A program made the position numbers and the translations under genes. From Dermatophilus congolensis (lineage in GTDB: Bacteria; Actinomycetota; Actinomycetes; Actinomycetales; Dermatophilaceae): 64,000 nucleotides of DNA. The stretch is from assembly GCF_900187045.1 (NCBI RefSeq), contig NZ_LT906453.1:1550001-1614000 (forward strand), written 5' to 3'. Numbering within the stretch: the first letter of the stretch is position 1; each line of letters starts with the position of its first letter. A model generated the notes under the pieces. It had not been told where the DNA came from and searched no databases. It saw only the letters and a list, made by a program, of their open reading frames with translations. This document shows positions 35,344-44,221 of the stretch, in pieces.

Positions 35344-35383
35344 CCACGGGAGGGAGCGCTGCATCTTGCGCTCCCTCCCGTGG
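35344..35383. repeat. inverted repeat upstream of tRNA-Pro
   Basis: A perfect 16-bp stem (CCACGGGAGGGAGCGC against GCGCTCCCTCCCGTGG) with an 8-base loop lies in a gene-poor stretch. Its form is that of the terminators elsewhere in the window, yet no gene on either strand obviously ends here. Confidence 0.6.
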
Positions 35384-35883
35384 TTGAGGAGCCAGCTGCT
35401 CCTCGATGGCCGCTCCTGGGTCGACTCATCTCCCCTAAGTCGTGAGCTGGCCTGCCCTCCCGCCCGGTCTTGAGAATCCGCTGAGCGAATTTGTTGGCGT
35501 CATCGGTTGGGTGCGATGGGGTGTTACATAAACCTACAAGTATCTTGCCATGTGAGATGCGAGGGAAGTGGTGGAGATCAGGGGAGGAGAGGGAAGGTCT
35601 CTTTTCTGCGGAGGATTTTTGCTCCTGAGAGCCTGCCTGGCCAGACCTCTAGGGGTGATCCTGCCTTTTAATCGCCCGTTCGGTTACGGGGATGCGGGCG
35701 CGAGCGGTTAGCATGGCTGGAACGGGGCTTTTGTGTGCACTCATCATCCGTTTCGGCTCTTGCCGAGCCGGTTCGGCGGTCGCATGCAACCGATCACCGC
35801 GAGGCACCTGAATAGTCAGGTCGCGCCGGTCGTGCACCTCCCCGATCTGTCCTTATTCCCCATGTGATTCTGGAGTGCCAGAA
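35384..35883. other. 500-bp non-coding stretch before tig
   Basis: I see no convincing gene here: the frames are short and lack ribosome-binding sites. It holds a purine-rich run (GGGGAGGAGAGGGAAGG near 35582) and small stem-loops such as CACCTGA-ATAG-TCAGGTCG near 35808-35824. It presumably contains the tig promoter and leader. A small RNA cannot be excluded, because the hairpin at 35344-35383 looks like a transcript end. Confidence 0.5.
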
Positions 35884-37203
35884 GTGAAGAGCTCCGTCGA
35901 GACCCTCAGCCAGACCCGGGTCAAGCTGACCGTCGAGGTCCCCTATGACGAGCTGAAGCCTCGACTGGATGCCGCAGTCAAGGCCATCAGCTCCCAGATC
36001 TCCGTCCCCGGTTTCCGTCCGGGCCACGTCCCCGCCCGCCTCGTCGAGCAGCGCGTCGGTAAGGGTGCGATCGTGCAGGAAGCCGTCAATGAGGCCCTGC
36101 CGGAGTTGTACACGCAGGCCATGGTCGAGAACGAGCTGCGCCCCTTGGGCCAGCCCGAGGTTGACATCACCTCCGTGCCGCTCGAGGACGAGTCTGACTT
36201 CGTGTTCACCGCCGAGGTTGACATCCGTCCGGCCATCGAGCTGCCCGAGTTCGAGAAGCTGTCGGTGTCCGTCGCGGATGTGACCGATTCCGCCATTGAT
36301 GAGCAGACCGACAAGAACGTCGAGCAGCTCCGTGAGCGTTTCGGTTCCCTCGTCCCCGTTGACCGTGCGGCGGCTGAAGGTGACTTCGTCGTCATCGACC
36401 TCAAGGGCACCATCGGTGAGGAAGAGATCGACGCTGTCTCCGGTGTTTCCTACGAGGTTGGCTCCAAGACCATGCTCGAGGGCCTCGACGAGGCGCTCAT
36501 TGGCATGAAGGCTGAGGAGACCAAGACCTTCAAGGGTCCGCTGGCTGGCGGCGACCACGAGGGCGAAGATGCTGACATTGAGGTCACCCTCTCGGGCGTC
36601 AAGGTGCGCGAGCTTCCCGAGCTTGACGACGAGTTCGCTCAGATGGCTTCCGAGTTCGACACCTTCGAAGAGCTCAAGGCTGACTCCCGTAGGCAGGCCG
36701 AGCGTGAGCTCGTGCTCCAGCAGGGCATCGAAGCTCGTGACCAGCTTCTGGACCACCTTCTCGAAACCCTGGAAATCCCTGTCCCGGACAGCCTTGTCCA
36801 GGCCGAGGTTGACAGCCACTTGGCACGTGAAGGCCGCGAAAGCGACGACGAGCACCGTCAGGAGCTTGTTGAGTCCACCGAGAAGAGCCTGCGTACCCAG
36901 CTTCTCCTCGACGAGATCGCTGAGAGCCGCGAGGTTCAGGTCAGCCAGGGTGAGCTCATCGAATACCTGATCATGACTGCTCAGCAGGCAGGCATTGACC
37001 CCGGCCAGCTCGCCCAGGTGATGGAAGACCAGAACCAGGTCGCCGCTATGGCTGGTGAGGTTGCTCGCCGCAAGGCATTGGCTTCTGTGCTTGAGCTCAT
37101 CAAGGTCACCGACGCCTCTGGCAACGAGGTCGACCTCAGCGCCGATGTCGACGCCGAAGAAGGCGAAGAAGAGGCCGAGGCTGAGGAATCTGACAAGAAG
37201 TGA
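35884..37203 (+). CDS. tig: trigger factor
   Basis: The 439-residue ribosome-bound chaperone and peptidyl-prolyl isomerase meets nascent chains at the exit tunnel. I start it at the GTG at 35884 (GGAG 8 bases upstream), which gives MKSSVETLSQTRVKLTVEVP, the usual actinobacterial N terminus; the GTG at 35875 overlaps the ribosome-binding site. The ribosome-binding loop is PGFRPGHVPARLVEQ near 40-55. The FKBP domain (about 155-240: AAEGDFVVIDLKGTI, GSKTMLEGLDEALIGM) and the helical C-terminal arm follow. The tail is acidic (DAEEGEEEAEAEES). tig-clpP1-clpP2-clpX order is standard, with a terminator between tig and clpP1. Confidence 0.96.
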   Translation: MKSSVETLSQTRVKLTVEVPYDELKPRLDAAVKAISSQISVPGFRPGHVPARLVEQRVGKGAIVQEAVNEALPELYTQAMVENELRPLGQPEVDITSVPLEDESDFVFTAEVDIRPAIELPEFEKLSVSVADVTDSAIDEQTDKNVEQLRERFGSLVPVDRAAAEGDFVVIDLKGTIGEEEIDAVSGVSYEVGSKTMLEGLDEALIGMKAEETKTFKGPLAGGDHEGEDADIEVTLSGVKVRELPELDDEFAQMASEFDTFEELKADSRRQAERELVLQQGIEARDQLLDHLLETLEIPVPDSLVQAEVDSHLAREGRESDDEHRQELVESTEKSLRTQLLLDEIAESREVQVSQGELIEYLIMTAQQAGIDPGQLAQVMEDQNQVAAMAGEVARRKALASVLELIKVTDASGNEVDLSADVDAEEGEEEAEAEESDKK

Positions 37204-37231
37204 CACAAACGCGCCCACAAGGCGTCGTGAT

Positions 37232-37278
37232 GTGAGGGAGGTGTCCTGCCGATGCGTTCGGCAGGACACCTCCCTCAC
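37232..37278 (+). terminator. terminator after tig
   Basis: A perfect 21-bp stem (GTGAGGGAGGTGTCCTGCCGA at 37232-37252 against 37258-37278) with a 5-base loop lies 28 bp after the tig stop. Confidence 0.85.
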
Positions 37279-37565
37279 GCATCCACCCGCTTCGCGTGCA
37301 GCTTGTGCACGTCGGTGTCGTTCTCGGTGGATGCATCCGGTGATGATGGAAAAGAACAAAGAAAACGACGAGTGCGCAACACCCCGCAACCACGCATTAG
37401 CTGACACCAAACACCGCCAGCCCAATGCACTTCAGGGTTCCGGAGACGGAATTACCTCGTGAGGTGGAGCGTTACTCTCGTGAAAGTGCCGGATCGTCAG
37501 CGGGGTTCACCCCCACGTACGCCGCTAGACGTCACATCCGGTGATCAAGCGAGTGAGGAGACCAC
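37279..37565. other. non-coding region upstream of clpP1
   Basis: No gene is seen. The stretch must hold the clpP1P2 promoter and leader and ends with GAGGAG before the GTG start. A partial dyad (TACGCCGCTAGACGTC near 37517-37532) loosely recalls ClgR sites, which control clp genes in actinobacteria, but the match is too weak to call. Confidence 0.4.
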
Positions 37566-38186
37566 GTGAGCCACAGCAGCGACATCGTTGCCGCAGGGCC
37601 GGGACCGATGGGTGGCCTGGACGATCACATCTACAACCGTCTGCTCAAAGAGCGGATTATCTTCCTGTCTTCTGAGGTGCGTGACGAGAACGCCAACGCC
37701 ATCTGCGCGCAGCTGCTTCTCCTGGCCGCCGAAGACCCCGACAAAGACATTTGGCTGTACATCAACAGCCCCGGCGGGTCTATCTCGGCAGGTATGGCGA
37801 TCTACGACACGATGAACTGGATCCCCAACGACGTAGCCACCGTGGCACTGGGTATGGCGGCCTCCATGGGACAGTTCCTGCTTACCGCAGGCGCGCCAGG
37901 CAAGCGTTACGCCACCCCACACAGCCGCATCCTCATGCACCAGCCTCTGGGCGGTATCGGCGGTAAAGCCACGGACATCAAAATCCAGGCTGAGCAGATG
38001 CTCTTCATCAAACGCCAGATGGCCGAACTTATCGCCCACCACACCGGACAGACCGTGGAGAAGATCACCGAAGACTCTGACCACGACCGCTGGTTCAGCG
38101 CCCAAGAGGCCAAAGAGTACGGCTTCGTTGACCACGTCTACGAGCACGCCAACCAAACCCCCGGTAAGGGAGGCACGAGCGACTGA
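37566..38186 (+). CDS. clpP1: ATP-dependent Clp protease proteolytic subunit 1
   Basis: The 206-residue serine peptidase has an intact catalytic triad: Ser in [11 protein letters not shown] (about 98), His in LMHQPLGG (about 123) and Asp in [10 protein letters not shown] (about 172). The handle contains [21 protein letters not shown] start follows GAGGAGACCAC. In actinobacteria ClpP1 and ClpP2 form a mixed two-ring tetradecamer that degrades proteins delivered by ClpX or ClpC1; both paralogues and ClpX are encoded together here. The stop overlaps the clpP2 start by one base. Confidence 0.95.
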   Translation: MSHSSDIVAAGPGPMGGLDDHIYNRLLKERIIFLSSEVRDENANAICAQLLLLAAEDPDKDIWLYINSPGGSISAGMAIYDTMNWIPNDVATVALGMAASMGQFLLTAGAPGKRYATPHSRILMHQPLGGIGGKATDIKIQAEQMLFIKRQMAELIAHHTGQTVEKITEDSDHDRWFSAQEAKEYGFVDHVYEHANQTPGKGGTSD

Positions 38187-38887
38187 TGCATTTCCAGTAC
38201 CCCATCGCATCGAGCCAGCCCGAGAACGGAACGTCCATGATGAACGAACAGCGCCGCCCTGCAGTGGCAATGCCGAGCAACCGCTACATCCTTCCGCAGT
38301 TCGAGGAGCGCACCTCCTACGGGATGAAGCGCACCGACCCGTACACGAAGATGTTCGAGGACCGCATCATCTTCCTTGGAGCGCAGGTTGATGATGCTTC
38401 TGCTGACGATGTCATCGCGCAGCTGATCGTGCTGGAGTCTCAAGACCCAGAACGCGACATCATCATGTACATCAACAGCCCTGGCGGTTCCTTCACTGCC
38501 ATGACAGCCATCTACGACACGATGCAGTTCATCCGCCCCGACGTGCAGACGTTCGTCGTGGGGCAGGCTGCTTCGGCCGCTGCGGTACTTCTCGCTGCCG
38601 GTGCCCCCGGTAAGCGTTTCGCCCTGCCTAACGCTCGCGTGCTCATTCACCAGCCCGCGTTGGCTGGGAGTGACTACGGCCAGGCCAGCGACATCGAAAT
38701 CCAGGCCAACGAGGTCTTCCGGATGCGCACCTGGCTGGAAGAGACGCTGGCGCACCACTCGGGCCGCACGCCTGAGCAGGTCAACGCTGACATTGAGCGC
38801 GACAAGATTCTCTCCGCTGAGGAAGCGCGCGAATACGGTCTCATCGACCAGGTTTTGGCAAGCCGTAAGGCATCGCGTCAGCGCTGA
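38186..38887 (+). CDS. clpP2: ATP-dependent Clp protease proteolytic subunit 2
   Basis: The 233-residue second subunit overlaps the clpP1 stop (TGATG). The first 20-40 residues are a variable propeptide-like region; an internal ATG-ATG at 38237 is an alternative start. Catalytic Ser is in [14 protein letters not shown], His in LIHQPALAG and Asp in [26 protein letters not shown] is the oxyanion region. It pairs with ClpP1 in a hetero-oligomer and is generally the ring that docks ClpX. Confidence 0.95.
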   Translation: MHFQYPIASSQPENGTSMMNEQRRPAVAMPSNRYILPQFEERTSYGMKRTDPYTKMFEDRIIFLGAQVDDASADDVIAQLIVLESQDPERDIIMYINSPGGSFTAMTAIYDTMQFIRPDVQTFVVGQAASAAAVLLAAGAPGKRFALPNARVLIHQPALAGSDYGQASDIEIQANEVFRMRTWLEETLAHHSGRTPEQVNADIERDKILSAEEAREYGLIDQVLASRKASRQR

Positions 38888-38928
38888 TTGCTGAGGTACC
38901 GTCCGCAAGGACACATCTTGACAATGAC

Positions 38929-38964
38929 GTAGGTCGGGGCGATCACATGATCACCCCGACCTAC
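38929..38964 (+). terminator. terminator after clpP2
   Basis: An 11-bp stem (GTAGGTCGGGG against CCCCGACCTAC) encloses a second small palindrome (GATCACATGATC). It lies 41 bp after clpP2 and separates the clpP pair from clpX. Confidence 0.8.
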
Positions 38965-39305
38965 TCCGTCTCCTCAGGAAAGCTTGTGTTTACGCCGAAA
39001 GGGTGAACACTGGGAAACCTCGTCACAATGCCGATGAGATAATGAGATTCTGTCTTTGCGTGTGCTGTGTCATCAGCGAATTGAGGCTCCCCCGTGGGCG
39101 ACACACGGATTCAATAACTGTGAGAACGTGTGTCTGCCGATAGGTTCGAGATCGGGTTTGAGGATGCAGCATCGAGGGATAGCCAGCCAAGGCCACAAGC
39201 CCCACGGCACAGGCCGCCGCTGTTGTTCGGCGGAGCTGGCTAGTCGGTTTTGTTCGTGTCGGATTCCCGTAATGGTCCGCCGAGGCGGGCGGGAAGGATG
39301 ATTTC
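38965..39305. other. non-coding region upstream of clpX
   Basis: There is no convincing gene: an 81-codon plus frame at 39056 has unlikely composition and no ribosome-binding site. It should hold the clpX promoter; the base composition is more AT-rich around 38990-39070 (GATAATGAGATTCTGTC). It ends with GGAAGGA before the clpX GTG. Confidence 0.45.
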
Positions 39306-40586
39306 GTGGCACGTGTTGGTGATGGCGGAGATCTGCTGAAGTGTAACTTCTGCGGGAAGAGTCAGAAGCAGGTCAAAAAGCTCATCGCGGGCCCCGGCGT
39401 GTACATCTGTGACGAGTGCATCGATCTGTGTAACGAGATCATCGAGGAAGAACTCACTGACAGCAACGACTTCGGTCCAGGTGAGCTGCCAAAGCCGCGA
39501 GATATTTTCGCTTTCCTCGAGCAGTACGTCATCGGCCAAGATTCAGCCAAGCGGGCACTAGCGGTCGCGGTGTACAACCACTACAAGCGCATCCAAGCTG
39601 CGCCCCGCAAAGGCGATGAGCAGGTCGACATCGCCAAATCAAACATCTTGCTCATCGGCCCCACCGGGTGCGGAAAAACGTATCTCGCGCAGTCTCTGGC
39701 GCGCATGCTCAACGTGCCGTTCGCTATCGCTGATGCAACTGCTCTCACCGAGGCAGGGTATGTCGGTGAAGATGTCGAGAACATCCTGCTCAAACTCATC
39801 CAGGCCGCAGACTTCGATGTGAAGAAGGCCGAGACAGGCATCATCTACATCGATGAGGTCGACAAGATCGCTCGTAAATCGGAGAACCCCTCCATCACGC
39901 GGGATGTCTCCGGTGAAGGCGTACAGCAAGCCCTATTGAAGATCCTCGAAGGCACGACTGCCTCCGTTCCTCCGCAGGGTGGCCGTAAGCACCCGCATCA
40001 GGAATTCATCCAAATCGACACAACAAACGTGTTGTTCATCGTCGGTGGCGCATTCGCCGGTCTGGACAAAATCATTGAGTCGCGTGCCGGTAAGAGCGGC
40101 CTAGGGTTCGGCGCGGACCTGCACCAGGCCAGCACCGAGCCAGAAGGCTACGGTGACGTCATGCCAGAAGACCTGATGAAGTTTGGTCTCATCCCCGAAT
40201 TCATCGGCCGTCTTCCCGTGATCACGACTGTTTCTCCGCTAGGCCGGGACGCCCTGGTGCGGATTCTGCAGGAGCCACGCAACGCCCTGGTGAAGCAGTA
40301 CAAGCGCATGTTCGAGATTGATGGTGTGGACTTGGAGTTCACCGGGGATGCGCTAGAAGCAATCGCTGACCAAGCACTGCTGCGCGGCACGGGAGCTCGT
40401 GGGCTGCGCGCCATCCTCGAAGAAGTTCTCTTGCCCGTCATGTTCGATGTGCCTAGCGATGATGAAATCGCTCGAGTCGTCATCAGCCGCGAGGTAGTGC
40501 TCGAAAACGTGCTGCCCACCATCGTGCGTCACAACCCCGATGAGCTGCGTTCACGCAAGAGGCTTGACCGTAAAGAATCCGCTTAG
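39306..40586 (+). CDS. clpX: ATP-dependent Clp protease ATPase subunit ClpX
   Basis: The 426-residue AAA+ unfoldase feeds substrates to ClpP. The N-terminal zinc-binding domain has four cysteines in [11 protein letters not shown] and [10 protein letters not shown] (about residues 14-41). Walker A is GPTGCGKT (about 117-124) and Walker B is [13 protein letters not shown]. Pore-loop GYVGED is present, sensor motifs follow, and LGFGADL marks the ClpP-binding IGF-type loop region. It starts at a GTG with GGAAGGA upstream. Confidence 0.96.
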   Translation: MARVGDGGDLLKCNFCGKSQKQVKKLIAGPGVYICDECIDLCNEIIEEELTDSNDFGPGELPKPRDIFAFLEQYVIGQDSAKRALAVAVYNHYKRIQAAPRKGDEQVDIAKSNILLIGPTGCGKTYLAQSLARMLNVPFAIADATALTEAGYVGEDVENILLKLIQAADFDVKKAETGIIYIDEVDKIARKSENPSITRDVSGEGVQQALLKILEGTTASVPPQGGRKHPHQEFIQIDTTNVLFIVGGAFAGLDKIIESRAGKSGLGFGADLHQASTEPEGYGDVMPEDLMKFGLIPEFIGRLPVITTVSPLGRDALVRILQEPRNALVKQYKRMFEIDGVDLEFTGDALEAIADQALLRGTGARGLRAILEEVLLPVMFDVPSDDEIARVVISREVVLENVLPTIVRHNPDELRSRKRLDRKESA

Positions 40587-40601
40587 GCCACACTCATTCT
40601 T

Positions 40602-41345
40602 ATGCTCCGAGAACTCGAATCGGTGGGGCGTAAGGGGCCGGTTCAGGCAACCCCCACCAGTTGTGGCGCGGCAGCACTTGTGATGGCTCGCGCCTTGATT
40701 GACCCGCCATTTGCGGCGTGGCTGTCCGCTGATGACGTCTCTGGAGAAAAACCGCGCGTCGGTGCAGTGGGTGTCGAGACCCCTCAGGCAGCGCGCATGC
40801 GGGCCCAGATGGCCGCGAAACGGTGGGCTACCGCTGAATCCGAGGTGCTCACCCGCACGAACGCAGTCACGCCGCGGCGAGGCACTCTGCAAGTGCCGTG
40901 GCCGACGTCCTTAGGCACTCCGCCCTGGGGCGCCAGGGCCGAGATCGAACGTTCTGGTTCTGTGCCAGGTGTGTCTTATGAGATCCGGCTTGTGCGATTC
41001 GCTGATAAACGTCGGCGCGCTTCTCTTTTCGATGAAACGGTCGCACGGATCGGGGTAGGACGCCCCGTTCTTGTCTATGTAGGCGGAGCGCACATGCCTC
41101 GGCACGTAGCGCTGTGGGCGCGTACCGAACCGGGAAAACCAGTACTGCAATACGACCCTGGCACGGGCGATGTGGACGCCCCACGGCGGGAAGGGTTCCT
41201 CACTGACCGGTGTGCCTTATCTGGGTGGAATGTTCCGTGGCTGCTCGTACGCCCAGACCCAGTAACGATCGCGCGCGAGACCGGACGGCTGGCGCTATGG
41301 ATGCCCCGGCCAAGTGCGCAGTCAAGCATTGCTATGCGATCTTGA
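40602..41345 (+). CDS. possible papain-fold (C39-like) cysteine peptidase
   Basis: The 247-residue protein lies 15 bp after clpX on the same strand. Near the N terminus (about 14-30) it has QATPTSCGAAALVMARAL, the catalytic-Cys helix seen in peptidase C39 and related papain-like folds. The C-terminal half has a His in PRHVALWAR (about 169) and an Asp in YDPGTGDV (about 188), the right order for Cys-His-Asp. There is no signal peptide or membrane segment, so it would be cytosolic. The middle is basic and not recognisable. Bacteriocin-type C39 domains sit on ABC exporters; this one is stand-alone. Activity is inferred from motifs only. Confidence 0.6.
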   Translation: MLRELESVGRKGPVQATPTSCGAAALVMARALIDPPFAAWLSADDVSGEKPRVGAVGVETPQAARMRAQMAAKRWATAESEVLTRTNAVTPRRGTLQVPWPTSLGTPPWGARAEIERSGSVPGVSYEIRLVRFADKRRRASLFDETVARIGVGRPVLVYVGGAHMPRHVALWARTEPGKPVLQYDPGTGDVDAPRREGFLTDRCALSGWNVPWLLVRPDPVTIARETGRLALWMPRPSAQSSIAMRS

Positions 41346-41355
41346 AACACAAAGT

Positions 41356-41393
41356 CGGGGTGCTCACCTTCGAACTCGAAGGTGAGCACCCCG
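41356..41393. terminator. bidirectional terminator between the cysteine peptidase-like gene and valS
   Basis: An 18-bp perfect stem (CGGGGTGCTCACCTTCGA at 41356-41373 against 41376-41393) lies between two convergent genes. Confidence 0.85.
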
Positions 41394-41425
41394 ATCTATG
41401 TCACGGCTGCCTCAGCAGGGGAGTG

Positions 41426-44134
41426 TCACTTTTTCTTTTCACGCGGGGGCGGAGGAATAAGCACTGCGTCACGAATGACAACTGGGTTCTCGGTGGTGTC
41501 TTCCTCGACGTAGGTGTGCGCGAGCACCCTACCGGTGGCTAGCAAGTCCGCCTCACCCTGTTTAAGCAGCGACAGCGTGGCAGCAGAGCCAGCAATCACG
41601 ACTGTCTCGACCTCAGCACGCATACCTACCTTGGCGTCGGACTTTGCCCGGCGGATACCGGCCAGCGCTTCACTGACAACACGCAGGACAGCTGGGTCTC
41701 CGGGGGTTGCGAGGGAGACATCTTCGGGAACGGGCCACGCCTGGCGGTGAACCGAACCTGTCTCGGCTCGCCACCAGCTCCACACCTCTTCGGTGGCGTA
41801 GGGCAGGAACGGCGCAAACATGCGCAGCAGTGTCTCCAAGGCTAGCCGCAGCGCAGCCTGTGCCGAGGTAGCTCCTTCACCCTCGCTGTAGGCGCGGTCT
41901 TTGACGAGCTCGAGGTAATCGTCGCAGAACTCCCAGAAAAAGGTTTCCGTCACTTCGAGGGCACGGGTGTGGTCGTAAGCCTCGAAACCTGCGGTGGCCT
42001 TGCTTATCACCTCAGCCAAGGAGGCGAGCATGGAGGCATCCAGCGGGTGAGTCACCTGGGAGAGCAGCTGGGCGCGGTCAAACGACACTGGCGCGTCTGC
42101 GGCACCGAAGCCCAGAACAAACTTGCTCGCGTTGAGCACCTTGATCGCCAGGCGGCGCCCAACCTTCATCTGGCCGGTATCGAAGGCGGCGTCGGTGCCT
42201 AGGCGGGCCGATGCAGCCCAGTAACGCACCGCGTCCGAGCCGTGCTGCTGCAGCAGGCCCTCAGGGGTTTCGGCGTTGCCTTTGGACTTGCTCATCTTCT
42301 TGCGGTCCGGGTCAAGGATCCACCCGGAGATCGCTGCGTCAGTCCACGGCAGGGAGTTTTGTGCGTGGTGGGCACGCACAACGGTGCTGAACAGCCAGGT
42401 CCGGATGATGTCTTGGCCCTGGGGGCGTAGGTTCATCGGGAACAGTTTGGCGAACAACTCGGGATCGCCTTCGCCCTCGGCCCACGGCCAACCAGTAGTG
42501 ATCTGCGGGGTGAGGCTAGATGTTGCCCAGGTGTCGAGGATGTCGGTGTCGCCGATGAATCCGCCAGCTTGGCCGCGCTGCTCTTCGGTGTATCCGCTGG
42601 GCACATCGGTGTAGGGGTCGATGGGCAGCTGCTCGGGGGCTGGGACGATGGGGGAGTCATAGTCTGGCTCGCCGTTTTCGCTGATGGGGTACCACAGCGG
42701 AATCGGCACACCGAAGAACCGCTGGCGGCTGACGAGCCAGTCGGTGTTCAATCCACGAACCCAGTTTTCGTAACGCACACGCATGAACTCGGGGTGGAAG
42801 GTGAGTTCTTCGCCGCGCTTGAGTAGCTCTTCGCGCAACTGTTCGCCGCGGCCACCGTTACGGATGTACCACTGGCGGCTAGTGACGATTTCGAGGGGCT
42901 TGTCGCCTTTCTCGAAGAAGTTCGTCATGCGCTGGGTTGGTTTGGGGTCGCCATCCATTTCCCCGGATGCGGCGAGGGCCTCGACGATGTTCTTGCGCGC
43001 GGTGAAGGGGGTCTTCGTGGCGACGTGTTCGGCGTAGAACTCGGCACCAGATCCGCGCAGCCATTCGGGGGTGTCACCGGAAAGACGGCCGTTGCGGGTG
43101 ATGAGTGAGCGGGTGGGCAGGTTGAGTTCGCGCCACCATACAACGTCGGTGAGGTCACCGAAGGTACAGCACATGGCGATACCGGCGCCCTTGTCCATTT
43201 CGGCGGCAGGGTGGGCCAGTACGGGGATCTCAACCCCGAATAGGGGCGAAGCCACCTTGGTGCCGAACAGATTCTGGTAGCGCTCGTCATCGGGGTGGGC
43301 GATGAGTGCCACACAGGCCGGGAGTAGCTCGGGGCGAGTGGTTTCGATGTAGACGTCTTGGCCCTCGATGCGGTTGCCCTGCTCGTCAAGGCGGTGGAAT
43401 GCGACCCGGTGGTAGGCGCCGGGGTATTCGCGGGCTTCGAGTTCAGCCTGGGCCACAGCGGTTTGGAAGGTGACGTCCCACAGGCCGGGAGCTTCGGCCT
43501 GGTAGGCCTGGCCTGCTTCGAGGTGGTCTAGGAAGGCCCGCTGGGACACTGCGCGGGAGTGGTCGTCGATGGTTTGGTAGGTCTGGGCCCAGTCAACTGA
43601 GACACCGAGTCGGCGCCAAAGCGATTCGTAGGCTTTTTCGTCTTCGCGGGTGAGTTCGTAGCAAAGCTCAATGAAGTTAGCGCGGCTGATGGGCTGCTGG
43701 TCAGCCATCTTCACGGCTTTGCCGGACTTGTCGGCCATGCCGCGCTGTGGGGGTTCGTAGCTGTCGACGTAGGGCAGGGAGGCGTCTCCGCGCACACCGT
43801 AGTAGTTCTGGACGCGTCGCTCGGTGGGCAGGCCGTTGTCGTCCCAGCCCATGGGGTAGAACACCTCGAGGCCCTGCATGCGCTTGTATCGGGCGACAAG
43901 GTCAGTGTGGGTGTAGCTGAACACGTGCCCCACGTGCAGGGATCCGCTGGCGGTGGGCGGGGGAGTGTCGATGGAGTAGATCTGCTCGCGAGGAAGCTCC
44001 ACAGCGCGCTGGCGGTCGAAGTGGTAGGTGCCCTTTTCTTCCCATACGGGGCCCCACTTCTCTTCCAGGCCGTCTACTGACGGTTTGTCCGGGATGTGGG
44101 CGTGATTGTGGTGGCCGGATATGGGGTTAGTCAT
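41426..44134 (-). CDS. valS: valyl-tRNA synthetase
   Basis: The 902-residue class I synthetase charges tRNA-Val. The HIGH motif appears as HVGH (residues 67-70, in TASGSLHVGH). The KMSKS motif is in KKMSKSKGN near residue 611. The editing domain (CP1) spans roughly 200-400 and includes VYIETTRPELLPA. The N terminus is free of extensions, and the C terminus is the short anticodon-binding region without the long coiled coil of E. coli ValRS; actinobacterial ValRS often has a reduced tail. It ends convergently with the cysteine peptidase-like gene. Confidence 0.95.
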   Translation of the reverse strand: MTNPISGHHNHAHIPDKPSVDGLEEKWGPVWEEKGTYHFDRQRAVELPREQIYSIDTPPPTASGSLHVGHVFSYTHTDLVARYKRMQGLEVFYPMGWDDNGLPTERRVQNYYGVRGDASLPYVDSYEPPQRGMADKSGKAVKMADQQPISRANFIELCYELTREDEKAYESLWRRLGVSVDWAQTYQTIDDHSRAVSQRAFLDHLEAGQAYQAEAPGLWDVTFQTAVAQAELEAREYPGAYHRVAFHRLDEQGNRIEGQDVYIETTRPELLPACVALIAHPDDERYQNLFGTKVASPLFGVEIPVLAHPAAEMDKGAGIAMCCTFGDLTDVVWWRELNLPTRSLITRNGRLSGDTPEWLRGSGAEFYAEHVATKTPFTARKNIVEALAASGEMDGDPKPTQRMTNFFEKGDKPLEIVTSRQWYIRNGGRGEQLREELLKRGEELTFHPEFMRVRYENWVRGLNTDWLVSRQRFFGVPIPLWYPISENGEPDYDSPIVPAPEQLPIDPYTDVPSGYTEEQRGQAGGFIGDTDILDTWATSSLTPQITTGWPWAEGEGDPELFAKLFPMNLRPQGQDIIRTWLFSTVVRAHHAQNSLPWTDAAISGWILDPDRKKMSKSKGNAETPEGLLQQHGSDAVRYWAASARLGTDAAFDTGQMKVGRRLAIKVLNASKFVLGFGAADAPVSFDRAQLLSQVTHPLDASMLASLAEVISKATAGFEAYDHTRALEVTETFFWEFCDDYLELVKDRAYSEGEGATSAQAALRLALETLLRMFAPFLPYATEEVWSWWRAETGSVHRQAWPVPEDVSLATPGDPAVLRVVSEALAGIRRAKSDAKVGMRAEVETVVIAGSAATLSLLKQGEADLLATGRVLAHTYVEEDTTENPVVIRDAVLIPPPPREKKK

Positions 44135-44221
44135 GGGTTGATCTTCCCATCACCGCGCAAGTGGGGGCCAATCCAGAAGGTGGTCTTCAGCGTGGCAAAA
44201 GGTGATGGTGTTTCAGGCAGG

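Noticed and set aside
35794-37425. 543-codon open frame antisense to tig
   Set aside because: It mirrors tig codon structure exactly, has low-complexity Leu/Asp/Val-rich content, and has no ribosome-binding site; tig itself has all family motifs.
37510-37535. Possible ClgR operator before clpP1
   Set aside because: The dyad TACGCCGCTAGACGTC matches the remembered consensus only weakly, with poor symmetry.
39056-39301. 81-codon frame between clpP2 and clpX
   Set aside because: Cys/Arg-rich, no ribosome-binding site, no recognisable features; treated as non-coding.
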